From Crateriforma sp964453205 (GTDB taxonomy: Bacteria > Planctomycetota > Planctomycetia > Pirellulales > Pirellulaceae), in the NCBI GenBank assembly GCA_964453205.1, contig CAYVRC010000001.1, forward strand, positions 62,001 to 126,000: a stretch of 64,000 nt of DNA, given 5' to 3'. The position numbers and the translations under genes were made by a program. The notes beneath the pieces are model-generated. The model made no database searches, was not told where the DNA came from, and was given only the letters and a program-made list of their open reading frames with translations. This document shows, one piece after another, positions 9,018 through 18,431 of the stretch. The first letter of the stretch is position 1. Each line of letters opens with the position of its first letter.

Positions 9018-10106
9018 CTAGACCAGAAATTCGGATTCACTTCGGTTTTCCCGTGGCGGCCGGCTGTGCAACCAAGCACTCCTGCCCAACGTTCCTTGCT
9101 TTCCGAGTGACATTCGCGGCACACTGCGATGATCCAGGATCAGGCGGACACGACAATCGATGCCCGCATCGATGTAACCTCGGATCAGTTTGCGGAGCCC
9201 GTCGTGTCGAGTTCCGCCGGGCAGTAAGCACTGAAATTCCCGGTACGGTAGCGGACCGATCTGCATGGTGATCAGCGATCGTCGGTCGGGTACTGATCGG
9301 CCGAGCACGACGCTTTGGCCCAATTTTCCGCCCCGTCCGCTGATCGTCTTTCCGACGCACAGCCGCGTCCGATCATCCGCCTGCAACAGCAACCGGCGCA
9401 GCTGAAACGTTTCCACCACGACACCGGCACGGAGGCTCGCCGCGACGACGGCTTGAAGCCCTTCGCTGGTACGACGCATGGTCGCGAAACGGCCGGTGAA
9501 GTAACGTCGAACCGGACGGTCGTCCGTCGGGGACGCGTCGGCCGAGCGATGATGTGCAGCGACGTTCGCGGGTGAACTTGTCGCGGAACGACAGGCCGGG
9601 CTCATCGAACCGTTCAACGCGGCGAGCTGCTGGGCGAACCGATCTTGGCCGGGACGGTCCCGCTGCACGGCGCCACGACTGCTGCTCCAAGCACGATAAA
9701 ACAACAGTGCCATGCGATGATGAAACAGATTCAAAAAGGCTGACTGCGTCGCATCATCCTGATGCCGAATCTGGTCGCGCACCTGTTCGGTCATGTGCAA
9801 CGGCAGCGGTCCGGACGGTCCCCAGAGTCCGAAAAAGCGTTGGCTGATTCGGACACGGCCTTCGTGTGGGGTATCGATTCGATCGATGGTGGCCGGCGCG
9901 AAATCCAAAGCCGCGGTCTGTTCGATACGGACGGGTTCTTTCCCGGCTTGCCGGGCGTGGCCGACACGCGGAAGTTCCTCTGAAATCGACTCGATCCGTC
10001 GCAAGGCTTGAAAGAAGTCAAAGCGGTACGGAGCTTGATTCATCTCGCGGAGCAACGGAGCCTTTTCCGGGGCAATCGGTTCGTCCGGCGATTTCGATTG
10101 GGTCAT
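9018..10106 (-). CDS. tssG: T6SS baseplate protein TssG
   Basis: 362 residues, family TssG/ImpH/VasB. The diagnostic N-terminus is present: YRFDFFQALRRIE (about residues 27-39), then LDFAPATID and RVSQRFFGLWGPSGPLPLHMTE. A typical TssG C-terminal half follows, with LVLGRSVPDRRS-like and GPLPYREFQCLLPGG segments. TssG forms the baseplate wedge with TssE, TssF and TssK. The gene is placed directly after tssF, as in most T6SS clusters, with 12 bases between them. The middle (residues about 170-210) is low complexity and rich in Ala, Ser and Arg, longer than in proteobacterial members. Confidence 0.9.
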   Translation of the reverse strand: MTQSKSPDEPIAPEKAPLLREMNQAPYRFDFFQALRRIESISEELPRVGHARQAGKEPVRIEQTAALDFAPATIDRIDTPHEGRVRISQRFFGLWGPSGPLPLHMTEQVRDQIRHQDDATQSAFLNLFHHRMALLFYRAWSSSRGAVQRDRPGQDRFAQQLAALNGSMSPACRSATSSPANVAAHHRSADASPTDDRPVRRYFTGRFATMRRTSEGLQAVVAASLRAGVVVETFQLRRLLLQADDRTRLCVGKTISGRGGKLGQSVVLGRSVPDRRSLITMQIGPLPYREFQCLLPGGTRHDGLRKLIRGYIDAGIDCRVRLILDHRSVPRMSLGKQGTLGRSAWLHSRPPRENRSESEFLV

Positions 10107-10118
10107 GGCACGGCCTGT

Positions 10119-12002
10119 TTAAATCAAGGGAGTCGTGCCGGTCCGCACGGGCCAAAGATGCAGCGGACCACGCGTGGGCGTCCGCACGGACATTTGTGTA
10201 AAGCTGTTCAACGTGACGTACTGCGCGAAGAATTGTTCGAGCACGCTGGCGAGCAAGAAGGCACCGCTGCCCTCGAACGCGGATTCGTCTAATTCCAAGT
10301 CCACTTGCACACCACGGCCGTGAACGATCGGTCCCGGAAAAGGCAGCTGCCGTGTGACGGTCTTTGTGGCCACCGATAGCACCCCGTCCACCTGACGCCG
10401 AATCGTGGGTGCGTCGTCCGGGCAATACAAATACAGCATTTCACGCAACAAGGCGGCGGATCGTTTGCCATCGATCTCGCTGAGCGAAAGTAAATTCGTT
10501 TGCAAATGATTGATCAGTCGCCAGCACGTCTGTCCGTCCTCGCGGGTCAAAGGGGGACGTGGCGGCGTCGGGCCTGTCAAGCATTTGACCGCGGCGACCG
10601 GTCCCGCGCCGTCGAGCGTCAGCGCATCGAGCCAGCCTGATTCCGGCTGAATCAATGCCAGATCCCGGTTGGTGCAGTAGACGGTCGACGAAAGTTGGCG
10701 GATCTGGTGTCGCGCCGGCTTTTCGTTCGAGTCGGTCAGCGTCACAAACACCTCCGTGCCGAGATAGGGCGTCCGGTGACCGAACTGGCGTTGATTCGTC
10801 GAAGGCCGACGCGGTCGCCGGTCCGAGGTGAAGTAGGCCGCATGCTGCAATCGCGCGGCCATGTGAACCGGTGGAGCGTACAACGGCAAGAATTCGATTT
10901 CCTGCTGTGGTGTCTTGCCATGACCCATCAACTGTTCCACCGACCAGATCTCGAAATCCATCGGTCGACTTCGATCCACCAACAGTTGATGCTCCGGACG
11001 AGTATCGGAGATCTGAATCCGATCCGCTCGCTTCTTAAAAAGGTTGACCGCCGGTACGCAGTGCAATGCCAGATGATCCGGTCTCAGCCGGGCAGCGAGT
11101 TCTCGATCCGTCGCGTCCAGCCCGATCACGATTTCCAAGCGCCTTCCGCTGACTTGTGTGACGGCTTTGCCGAGTCCGATCAAGTTGACGAACAAGAATT
11201 TCTCCGGCAGCAAAGAAAGCTCTTGCAACAAACGGTATCCGCTGAAAGATCGTGGCTCCGCCGGCAAGAGGGCTTCGTCTGGGCTGAAACCGCCGGCCAC
11301 GAGCGAGTCTTCGCCCAAGGAGATCCAACGATCTTGCGTGCCGCCGTTGACAAAAACTTGCTGGGAATGGGCGACCAACAATTCCAACAACTGGTAAGCG
11401 ATTTCACCGCCGCGAAGATGAATCGGCAAGCGATCCATTTGCAACGCTGAAACGGGGACACCCGCCGTGGTTTGCAGGGTGATTTTCAAACAGGAGCGAA
11501 CGTTTCCCGCGTTCATCGCGGGCGGCATCGGATCACGAGCGGCGTCATCACGATCCATCAATTCCGCGTTCACCAGACGCAGCGGCCAAAGTTCCATGTC
11601 TTGCGTCGTTTCGAATCGACAGGGGGTCGGCGATTGATTGCTGCACGGACCTCGCAGTTTCGTCCCCCGTGGCAGACGGTACCCCGATGCCAACGATCCC
11701 TCGTCCGGATCCGGCAGAAACGACACGACAGCGGCCGACGGAATGGGACGCGTGTAGTGCGGATAGATCGATTCGAGCAATCCGCCGGTGAATTTTGGGA
11801 ACTCCGCATCCAACCGTCGATGGACCCGCGCGGCGAGGAACGCGAACCCCTCCAGCATCCGCTCGACGTACGGATCGGCGCAGGAAAATTCATCCAGCCC
11901 CAGTCGCCCCGCGACGGCCGGATACTCGCTGGCGAACTCTCCTCCCAACTCTCGCAAGTATCCGAGTTCGCGGTTGTAGTGATCCAGGAATTGAGCTTCC
12001 AT
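10119..12002 (-). CDS. tssF: T6SS baseplate protein TssF
   Basis: 627 residues, family TssF/ImpG/VasA. The N-terminal signature is clear: LDHYNRELGYLRELGGEFASEYPAVAGRL, then DPYVERMLEGFAFLAARVHRRLDAEFPKFT and LLESIYPHYTRPIPS. It works with TssG as the baseplate wedge that links sheath and spike. Length agrees with the family (about 580-640). It sits between tssE and tssG in the same direction. Confidence 0.94.
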   Translation of the reverse strand: MEAQFLDHYNRELGYLRELGGEFASEYPAVAGRLGLDEFSCADPYVERMLEGFAFLAARVHRRLDAEFPKFTGGLLESIYPHYTRPIPSAAVVSFLPDPDEGSLASGYRLPRGTKLRGPCSNQSPTPCRFETTQDMELWPLRLVNAELMDRDDAARDPMPPAMNAGNVRSCLKITLQTTAGVPVSALQMDRLPIHLRGGEIAYQLLELLVAHSQQVFVNGGTQDRWISLGEDSLVAGGFSPDEALLPAEPRSFSGYRLLQELSLLPEKFLFVNLIGLGKAVTQVSGRRLEIVIGLDATDRELAARLRPDHLALHCVPAVNLFKKRADRIQISDTRPEHQLLVDRSRPMDFEIWSVEQLMGHGKTPQQEIEFLPLYAPPVHMAARLQHAAYFTSDRRPRRPSTNQRQFGHRTPYLGTEVFVTLTDSNEKPARHQIRQLSSTVYCTNRDLALIQPESGWLDALTLDGAGPVAAVKCLTGPTPPRPPLTREDGQTCWRLINHLQTNLLSLSEIDGKRSAALLREMLYLYCPDDAPTIRRQVDGVLSVATKTVTRQLPFPGPIVHGRGVQVDLELDESAFEGSGAFLLASVLEQFFAQYVTLNSFTQMSVRTPTRGPLHLWPVRTGTTPLI

Positions 12003-12097
12003 TTCAAACCACGGATGACGTCAAGAGGAAAGGGGACGGTGGTTTCGATTTTCCGGCGACGATCCGGTCGAAGGTGGTTTCGTGGATCGGCTTCCGT

Positions 12098-12646
12098 TCA
12101 CGCCGCCTTGCGAACGTTCTCCGGAGTGCGAACTCCGTTATCCAGTCCGATCGTGACACCCATCGCGAAAGCTTCGGCGGCATCACTCGGACCGAACACA
12201 GCTTCGATTTCGACCATCACTCCGCCATCGCCCCGGTGATCGATGCGGCACATCACGGTGACCGTCTCGGCATGCAGTCGGGGTTCGAAACGCCGGATGA
12301 CCTTTGTCAATTCGCGTCGCAGTTGTTTCAGGTTCAGACTTTCCAGGGTTTGCCCGGACAGATCAGGAATTCCGAAATTCAGGACGCTCATCTCGACAGC
12401 CGGCCATCGCGACAGATCGGTATCGGTCGCCACCCGGCGTGTCCCCAGCAATGCCAACAAGTCTCGCCGGATCATCGCGTTCAGTTCGGTCATTTGCCGA
12501 ACATGACTACGACGATCGACGAAACGTTCTGCCTCCCGTCCATCGATCGGCACCAAAACCGGGGACCGATCACCATCCTCGCTGCGGACCAAGCGATCCG
12601 CCAGAGAGGACGTGGTGGGACGGGTTCGATTTCGGGTATCGGCCAT
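12098..12646 (-). CDS. tssE: T6SS baseplate gp25-like protein TssE
   Basis: 182 residues, gp25/lysozyme-like family. Recognisable are an N-terminal SLADRLV, the central helix VRQMTELNAMIRRDLLALLGTRR, the very typical SVLNFGIPDLSGQT, and a closing beta region with RRFEPRLHAETVTV. TssE seeds sheath assembly on the baseplate. The gene lies between hcp (10 bases upstream) and tssF. The last 20 residues (VRTPENVRKAA end) are an extra tail. Confidence 0.9.
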   Translation of the reverse strand: MADTRNRTRPTTSSLADRLVRSEDGDRSPVLVPIDGREAERFVDRRSHVRQMTELNAMIRRDLLALLGTRRVATDTDLSRWPAVEMSVLNFGIPDLSGQTLESLNLKQLRRELTKVIRRFEPRLHAETVTVMCRIDHRGDGGVMVEIEAVFGPSDAAEAFAMGVTIGLDNGVRTPENVRKAA

Positions 12647-12656
12647 GGACGTGAGA

Positions 12657-13136
12657 CTAAGCCGCCGACGCGGTCAACAGGTTCCAGCCCTTGGGCGAGG
12701 CCTTGGTCGCTTTTTCGCCGGTGTACTGAGTGTAAGCCAGCTGAATCTTTGTAAAGTTTAGCGTGAAGCTTTCACCCGGTTTATCACCCATGCTGCCGCT
12801 ATGCGAGTAGCTGGTCACGATCGGATCGGTCAAAGTGACGATCAAGTACACCTGCGGATTTCCTTCGCTATCGGTTTGCAAAAACGTCAGCGTGCCCTCT
12901 TCCAAACTGGCACCCGAAACGCTTTGCATGAACAACTCGGTCGATGCGATGTCGAACTCTTTCGCGCAGTGCACTTCGGAAAACACGGGTGTTCCCGTTT
13001 CGCGAGCCTCGCTGCCTGCGGCGACCGATACCATGCGTGATGCGTTGAACGAGGTCGACATCAGCTTGATTTGGCCTTCGAAACCCGCGGCGCTCGCGTC
13101 GCCTTTGATTTCTTTCTTGAATTTCAAAAGGATCAT
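12657..13136 (-). CDS. hcp: T6SS tube protein Hcp (TssD)
   Basis: 159 residues from the ATG at 13136. This start gives the usual MILLKFKKEIKGDA beginning and has a GGGAAAG element upstream; an upstream in-frame start at 13184 would add 16 residues without family support. Hcp hexamers stack as the inner tube. Visible are the early GDASAAGFEGQIKLMS strand pair, a central helix (FDIASTELFMQSVSGASL), and the closing EGWNL-like KASPKGWNLL. It follows tssC by 63 bases. Confidence 0.9.
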   Translation of the reverse strand: MILLKFKKEIKGDASAAGFEGQIKLMSTSFNASRMVSVAAGSEARETGTPVFSEVHCAKEFDIASTELFMQSVSGASLEEGTLTFLQTDSEGNPQVYLIVTLTDPIVTSYSHSGSMGDKPGESFTLNFTKIQLAYTQYTGEKATKASPKGWNLLTASAA

Positions 13137-13199
13137 GATTGATCTTTCCCGGTATGAATTTTGAATGACAAAAAGGATGCTCAAACGAACACGACGTGT

Positions 13200-14702
13200 T
13201 TAGGCGGCCTTGGCCGACGGCAACTTGCTGACCAATCGAAGCGAGACCGTTAAACCTTCGAGTTGGTAATGAGGTCGCAAAAAGAATTTCGCGTTGTAGT
13301 AACCGGGGTTGCCTTCGACTTCTTCGACAACGACCTCCGCCCCCGCCAAGGGGCGACGTGCCTTGTCCAATTCCGACGCCGTCGCCGGGTTCGTGTCGAC
13401 GTACTGGCTGATCCAATTGTTCAGCCAGATTTGCATGTCGTTGCGTTCCTTGAATGACCCGACCTTATCGCGAACGATGCATTTCAAGTAATGGGCGAAA
13501 CGACAGACGGCGAACAAGTAGGGAAGACGACCCGACAATCGCGCGTTGGCCGTCGCATCGGGATCCTCAAAGATCGACGGGTTGTTCAGCGACTGCGCGC
13601 CGATGAAGGCGGCCAAGTCACTGTTCTTGCGGAACACCAACGGCATCAATCCGTTTTTGGCCAATTCGGCTTCGCGACGGTCGCTGATCGCGATTTCCGT
13701 CGGACACTTGATGTCCAGTCCGCCGTCATCGGTGGGAAACGTGTGAACCGGAAGTTTTTCCACCGCCCCACCGGATTCGATTCCGCGAATTCGCGAGCAC
13801 CAACCGTGCATTTTGAACGAACGGTTGATGTTCACCGCAAAGGCGTAAGCACTGTTGGACCAGACGTAGCGACTGTGATCGGGACCCGCGGTGTCTTCCT
13901 CGAAGGCGAATTCCTCCACGGGGTTGCTGCTGGCCCCGTAGGGCTGACGCGACAGGAAGCGAGGCATCGTCAAACCGACGTACCGCGAATCCTCGTCGTC
14001 ACGCATCGAACGCCAACTGGCGAATTCGACGGTGCCAAAGATCTTGGTCAGGTCGCGTGGATTCGACAATTCCTGCCATGACGACATGTGCATCAACGAG
14101 GGACTGGCCGCCGCGATGAACGGTGCGTGCGCCGCGGCACTGATCTTTGCGATTTCGCCGAGCAACTCCACGTCGACCGGAGTGTGGTCGAATTCATAGT
14201 CGCCCACCAGAGCGCCGTACGGTTCGCCACCGAATTGCCCGTATTCTTCTTCGTACAATTTTTTGAAGATCGGACTTTGATCCCAAGCGGTTCCTTTGAA
14301 CTTTTTGAGGGTCTTGTGAAGATCTTTTTTGGAAATGTTCAAGACCCGGATCTTCAGCATTTCATCCGTCTCGGTGTTGTTGACCAAGTGATGAAATCCT
14401 CGCCACGCGCCTTCCAATTTTTGGAAATCCTCGTGGTGCAGAATTTCGTTCATCTGCTCGGAGATCTTTTGATCGATCTCTGCGATTAGTGCTTCGATGG
14501 TTTTGATCGCATCATTGCTGACGACCATGTCACTGGTGACCAATTGTTCGGCCAAGGTGTTCACGGCGGCGACGACCGCTTGGCCGGCGTCTCCGTTGCG
14601 AGGACGAAATTCGGCTTCCAGCAAATCGGTCAGCTTGTCCAGCGTGATCGTTTCCATGGTTTCCGCATTGGCCGCATTGGCTTCCGAAGTGGTGTCGCTC
14701 AT
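13200..14702 (-). CDS. tssC: T6SS sheath large subunit TssC (VipB)
   Basis: 500 residues, family EvpB/VipB. Typical segments are the N-terminal helix DKLTDLLEAEFRPRN, LEGAWRGFHHLVNNTETDEMLKIRVLNISKKDL, EEYGQFGGEPYGALVGDYEF, ISAAAHAPFIAAASPSL, ESGGAVEKLPVHTFPTDDGGLDIKCPTEIAISDRRE-type text, and the C-terminal AKFFLRPHYQLEGLTVSLRLVSKLP. Together with TssB it forms the contractile sheath. It is located downstream of tssB, as is usual. Confidence 0.96.
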   Translation of the reverse strand: MSDTTSEANAANAETMETITLDKLTDLLEAEFRPRNGDAGQAVVAAVNTLAEQLVTSDMVVSNDAIKTIEALIAEIDQKISEQMNEILHHEDFQKLEGAWRGFHHLVNNTETDEMLKIRVLNISKKDLHKTLKKFKGTAWDQSPIFKKLYEEEYGQFGGEPYGALVGDYEFDHTPVDVELLGEIAKISAAAHAPFIAAASPSLMHMSSWQELSNPRDLTKIFGTVEFASWRSMRDDEDSRYVGLTMPRFLSRQPYGASSNPVEEFAFEEDTAGPDHSRYVWSNSAYAFAVNINRSFKMHGWCSRIRGIESGGAVEKLPVHTFPTDDGGLDIKCPTEIAISDRREAELAKNGLMPLVFRKNSDLAAFIGAQSLNNPSIFEDPDATANARLSGRLPYLFAVCRFAHYLKCIVRDKVGSFKERNDMQIWLNNWISQYVDTNPATASELDKARRPLAGAEVVVEEVEGNPGYYNAKFFLRPHYQLEGLTVSLRLVSKLPSAKAA

Positions 14703-14786
14703 CCTTGAGTTTCCAATGAATTAGATGGTGGATCGTTAGAGTTTGAAGAAAGTCGAATCATTGCGGGCGTTCGGAGGCCCGGAAAG

Positions 14787-15335
14787 TCATTTGGTTTCGG
14801 CGTCGCCGCCTGCTTCCGATGCAGGTTCGGTTTCCGATGGGCCGGTCGCCAGCGGTTTTTCGGCTAGTTCCTTCAACAGATCCGGATCGTTGACCAATTT
14901 GGCGACCAATTCCTCGGCCCCCGCTTTGCCGTCCATGTAAGTCGCCAATTGCGTCAGCTGTGTCCTGGCGTTGAGCAGTTTTTCGAGCGGTTCGACGCGT
15001 CGGGCGACGCGTCCCGGCGAAAAGTCGTCCATCGACTCGAAATTCAAGTCGACGCTCAAGTTGCCTTCTCCGGTCAACGTGTTTTTGACGTGGAAAGAAG
15101 CGCGAGGCGCCATCGACTTCAACCGATCGTCAAAGTTGTCGACATCGGTTTCCAGAAACTTTCGATCGGCGACCGGCGGAAGGGGCTCGGCGGGGTCACC
15201 CGACAGATCGGCCAGGACGCCCATCACGAAAGGCAGTTGCACCGATTTCTCACTCCCATAGGTTTCCACGTCGTATTCGATTTGGACGCGTGGGGGACGA
15301 TTGCGGGAGAGAAATTTTTGGCTGCTTTCGGACAT
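14787..15335 (-). CDS. tssB: T6SS sheath small subunit TssB (VipA)
   Basis: 182 residues. The family pattern is clear: RVQIEYDVETYGSEKSVQLPFVMGVLADLSG, FDDRLKSMAPRASFHVKNTL, LNFESMDDFSPGRVARRVEPLEKLLNARTQL. The C-terminal 25 residues are an acidic low-complexity tail that typical VipA proteins lack. AAAGGTG precedes the ATG. It forms sheath protomers with TssC, which follows after 84 bases. Confidence 0.95.
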   Translation of the reverse strand: MSESSQKFLSRNRPPRVQIEYDVETYGSEKSVQLPFVMGVLADLSGDPAEPLPPVADRKFLETDVDNFDDRLKSMAPRASFHVKNTLTGEGNLSVDLNFESMDDFSPGRVARRVEPLEKLLNARTQLTQLATYMDGKAGAEELVAKLVNDPDLLKELAEKPLATGPSETEPASEAGGDAETK

Positions 15336-15433
15336 AAAAACACCTTTCGAAAATCGGTACGTTGACGGATGTTAGTTGAGCGATCGGACGAGCCGATCAA
15401 CGGATACACGTTGACGAATCGACGCGGTACGGA

Positions 15434-16558
15434 TCAATCGTCGACGTCGCCGGCCAAGCTGATCGCGTGTGCCAGCGCGTCGGGCGCGAGATCGCGGATG
15501 ATGTCGACAAAGCCTTGGTTGATCAGTCGCCGCGCACGTCGCAACAACAGCGGCACCGGGCTGGATGGTTCGTGCAGTTCGAAATATTGCATCGACGCTT
15601 CAATGACCTCGCTGGCGTCTTCACGCGATTCGACACGGATACGGCTGACGCTGGAAATCGGCCGGTCGAGGGACCAGGGATCGCCCGGCGAATCGTCGGC
15701 CGTTCCGGCCGCAGAACCGCGTCCCACTTCGGCGACGACCGAGTCACACGAGGCCAGCCGGGCGCGAAGCTGTGCTTTGACCGCAGCGGTGCAGCCGGCG
15801 ATGCGATCTTGCAAGATGCCGACGTCCCAGACACCGGCGGACACTTCTTGATTGAGAAACTGGACCGTCGCGTCCAAGGCCGCTTCGATTCGCCCACACG
15901 TCTCGAACAGCTGCCTGAGATCAGCCAATTTCAACGACAGAAACGCCGCTTCCACTTCCATCGTCGTGGGACGATCCGGCTTGACGGCCGAGACGGTTCC
16001 GCGTCGCGTCGGCAAGTCATCGACGGTCACCACCACGTGCGGCGGAGCTTCGACCACGGCGACCTTTCCGATCAAGCTCGGCAATCGCTCCGCTTCGCAA
16101 AGCCGTCCGAGACAGTTGATGCGGACGAACGGATCACCGGCGTCGTCGGCATCGAGTTGCGGATGGACGGTCGGCCACAGGTCACAAACCCAATGTTGGA
16201 GCAACTGCATCGCGTCGGCCAGGCCTTCCAGACCACGCTCGTGGGTCATCGCTTCGACCAACATCACGGCGATTCGTAGATCACGCGTCTGTTCGGCCAG
16301 CTGCAAAGCCAACTGTCGGACCGAGCGCCATTCCGGTGGTTGTGCCGCGATGATGGTATCGCCGAACTGCTGCTCACGCGTGCCTTCGGACATTCGCATC
16401 ATTTCAACGAACCGGACGTCGTATTCAAGATTCGCCCCTGACGGCGAATCCGAATCGATGGCGGTCCACGATGACTGCAAGTTGGCTTCGGTCACGGGCC
16501 GATGGCGTTTCGGGGAAGTTTGACGTATCGACATCCTGACGACGGATGCGAGTTTCAC
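15434..16558 (-). CDS. tssA: T6SS protein TssA (ImpA N-terminal family)
   Basis: 374 residues from a GTG at 16558; an ATG at 16534 is an alternative. The ImpA_N domain is visible: DSDSPSGANLEYDVRFVEMM, then PEWRSVRQLALQLAEQTRDLRIAVMLVEA, LQHWVCDLWPTVHPQLDADD and FVRINCL. The C-terminal part (about 290-360) has ISSVSRIRVESREDASEVIEASMQYFELHEPSSPVPLLLRRARRL, the short-type TssA tail. TssA primes or caps sheath and tube growth. It stands between tssM and tssB. Confidence 0.92.
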   Translation of the reverse strand: MKLASVVRMSIRQTSPKRHRPVTEANLQSSWTAIDSDSPSGANLEYDVRFVEMMRMSEGTREQQFGDTIIAAQPPEWRSVRQLALQLAEQTRDLRIAVMLVEAMTHERGLEGLADAMQLLQHWVCDLWPTVHPQLDADDAGDPFVRINCLGRLCEAERLPSLIGKVAVVEAPPHVVVTVDDLPTRRGTVSAVKPDRPTTMEVEAAFLSLKLADLRQLFETCGRIEAALDATVQFLNQEVSAGVWDVGILQDRIAGCTAAVKAQLRARLASCDSVVAEVGRGSAAGTADDSPGDPWSLDRPISSVSRIRVESREDASEVIEASMQYFELHEPSSPVPLLLRRARRLINQGFVDIIRDLAPDALAHAISLAGDVDD

Positions 16559-16668
16559 GACGGAATCTCTTTGACGATCAGCGCGAGGCTAACGGTTAGA
16601 TCGGCGTCTGCGACGCGATGACTGAATCCGATTGATTTGAATTTAAGAATTCGCGTCGGGCGTTCCGT

Positions 16669-18393
16669 TCAAGTCCGTTGTGCGATGTACAACTGAACCA
16701 GTAATGCAACCACCAGCGCGGCGGAGATCACCGCCAGAGCGATGACCAGTCGAGACTGGATCGTTTCGCGTGCTCGGGTTTGTGGCGTCCAAGCCAGATG
16801 ATTCTGCTGCGCCACCATCCGTCGGATCACCGCACCCACGAAATCGGGGCCTTCGTCCCGGGAGCCCGACGTGCCCGCGGCACTCGGGGAAGCGGCGAAA
16901 ACACCGCTGATCATTTGTGCCGACACCTCGCCCGGGTCGTTTCCCGTCGTCGGATCGGGCGCGCAGGCCTGAACGAGCAAGTGTGCCAGCTTGGCCCGCC
17001 ACCGGCGACAGCGAATCAAGATCCGAATCAACTGATGATTCTCCGAGCGATCGGCAGCATCGAAACGGCGAAGGTGCCGGTTGATTTGCGATTGAATCTT
17101 GGAAATCGCTTGATCGGCCAGACCGTTCATGGCCGACTCGGTGGGAAACGCCTGAGGCGAAAACACTCGACCCAGGAGGGGGCTGCCCGCTTCGTCTCCG
17201 ACACTCCAGCGGCGTCGCAGTTCCGCGTATTGCCGGTGACAATCCTGTTCGGTAATGGCCATCGTCATCGGGCTGGAAACCCCCAATTCCTGTTGCATCA
17301 AGTCCAGATCCGAGCGAATGGCCGTCGCGACCCGACGTACCGATCCGACATCGTGTTCCAAGATTTTGGAATCGACCATGACCAAAGTGCCGTTGATCGG
17401 GCTGTGGGGAAACCTGGCCGATCGCAACCTTTCGCAAAACTCGATCAGCCTCGTTTGACTTGCCGTCGTCTGGACCGATGACGGAGATTCCGGGAGGGGC
17501 GTGAAGTCTTGCGGGACGGTTCGCAACTGCTGCGCGTCGGCGACCAGAGCGTCGGCACGATCAAGCGTCCGCAGAACGTCTTCATGCGTCGCCGTGTCCG
17601 GTTCGTTCGCCGGGCCTGGCTTCTGTCTTGCCGTTGGTTTGGTCACCAGGGCAACTTGTCCGGCTGGCATGGTCGGCGAATCACCGGTTCCTTGATGTCC
17701 CGCGTCCCCGTGACGCGTGTCGGCCGGACGATCGTTCGATTCGACGGCCGGCGTCCCGTCGGGGCTTGTTTCGGCCGGCGAGGGAATCTCCGCCGGGACC
17801 GCTCGTGTTGCCGGTGGCTCGTTCGCGATCATTTGCCCGGACCGCCGATGTGTATCGGCCGGCACGCTTTGCAAGAAGTTTCCGTAAACGCCCGCGTCGC
17901 GACAAAAGACGAGCAGACAATCCTCGTTCAGACGCCAGTCGATCGCCGGGGAGACTGTCGACTCGGTCGATGCCGTGCCGTGACCGAGCACCCCGAACCA
18001 TTGATCTTGTTGATGACGCGTCTGGCAGCCCAAGACCACGAAGCAGGGAAGATCGGTGATTCGTTTGCCGTGATCGGCCAGCAATCGGATGCCCGCGTCC
18101 CAGCCGTCGCGAATCTGGCGGTCGCCGATGGGGACTTCGTGCATCCAAACTCGGACCGTGACGTAGGTCGCCGCACAAGTCAGCAACCACAACACCATCA
18201 AGCCGGCGCCGCGTCCGACGGTCATGTAGTCACCCCAGGCGATTCGCAACGGATCCAGGGAATAGACGGCCCACGTCATGATCGCGATCAGAATCAGCAA
18301 AACGCCGACCAGCGTCGTGACCCAGGCGGCGAGCGAAAAAGCCAGCTTCGATCGGATGCGATCGCTCAGACTTGGTTTGGCATCGTCGGCCAT
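16669..18393 (-). CDS. tssM: Short TssM (IcmF) homolog lacking the periplasmic domain
   Basis: 574 residues, against 1100-1300 in canonical TssM. Two helices near the N-terminus (about 22-44 and 62-83) precede the cytoplasmic domain. At 115-122 LPCFVVLG aligns with the TssM LPWYLxIG strand, but the P-loop is lost (GCQTRHQQ). Later INGTLVMVDSKIL and LGVSSPMTMAITEQD match the TssM segments NGxLLTVS and LPVYLVVTKxD. A third helix (about 549-569) is followed at once by the stop. Only 110 bases separate this stop from tssA, so the roughly 700-residue periplasmic part has no place here. It sits 38 bases after tssL, as expected for an IcmF/DotU pair. Confidence 0.82.
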   Translation of the reverse strand: MADDAKPSLSDRIRSKLAFSLAAWVTTLVGVLLILIAIMTWAVYSLDPLRIAWGDYMTVGRGAGLMVLWLLTCAATYVTVRVWMHEVPIGDRQIRDGWDAGIRLLADHGKRITDLPCFVVLGCQTRHQQDQWFGVLGHGTASTESTVSPAIDWRLNEDCLLVFCRDAGVYGNFLQSVPADTHRRSGQMIANEPPATRAVPAEIPSPAETSPDGTPAVESNDRPADTRHGDAGHQGTGDSPTMPAGQVALVTKPTARQKPGPANEPDTATHEDVLRTLDRADALVADAQQLRTVPQDFTPLPESPSSVQTTASQTRLIEFCERLRSARFPHSPINGTLVMVDSKILEHDVGSVRRVATAIRSDLDLMQQELGVSSPMTMAITEQDCHRQYAELRRRWSVGDEAGSPLLGRVFSPQAFPTESAMNGLADQAISKIQSQINRHLRRFDAADRSENHQLIRILIRCRRWRAKLAHLLVQACAPDPTTGNDPGEVSAQMISGVFAASPSAAGTSGSRDEGPDFVGAVIRRMVAQQNHLAWTPQTRARETIQSRLVIALAVISAALVVALLVQLYIAQRT

Positions 18394-18431
18394 CGGAATC
18401 CTTCACGGGTGCGGCGAGACGGGGGCTTGTT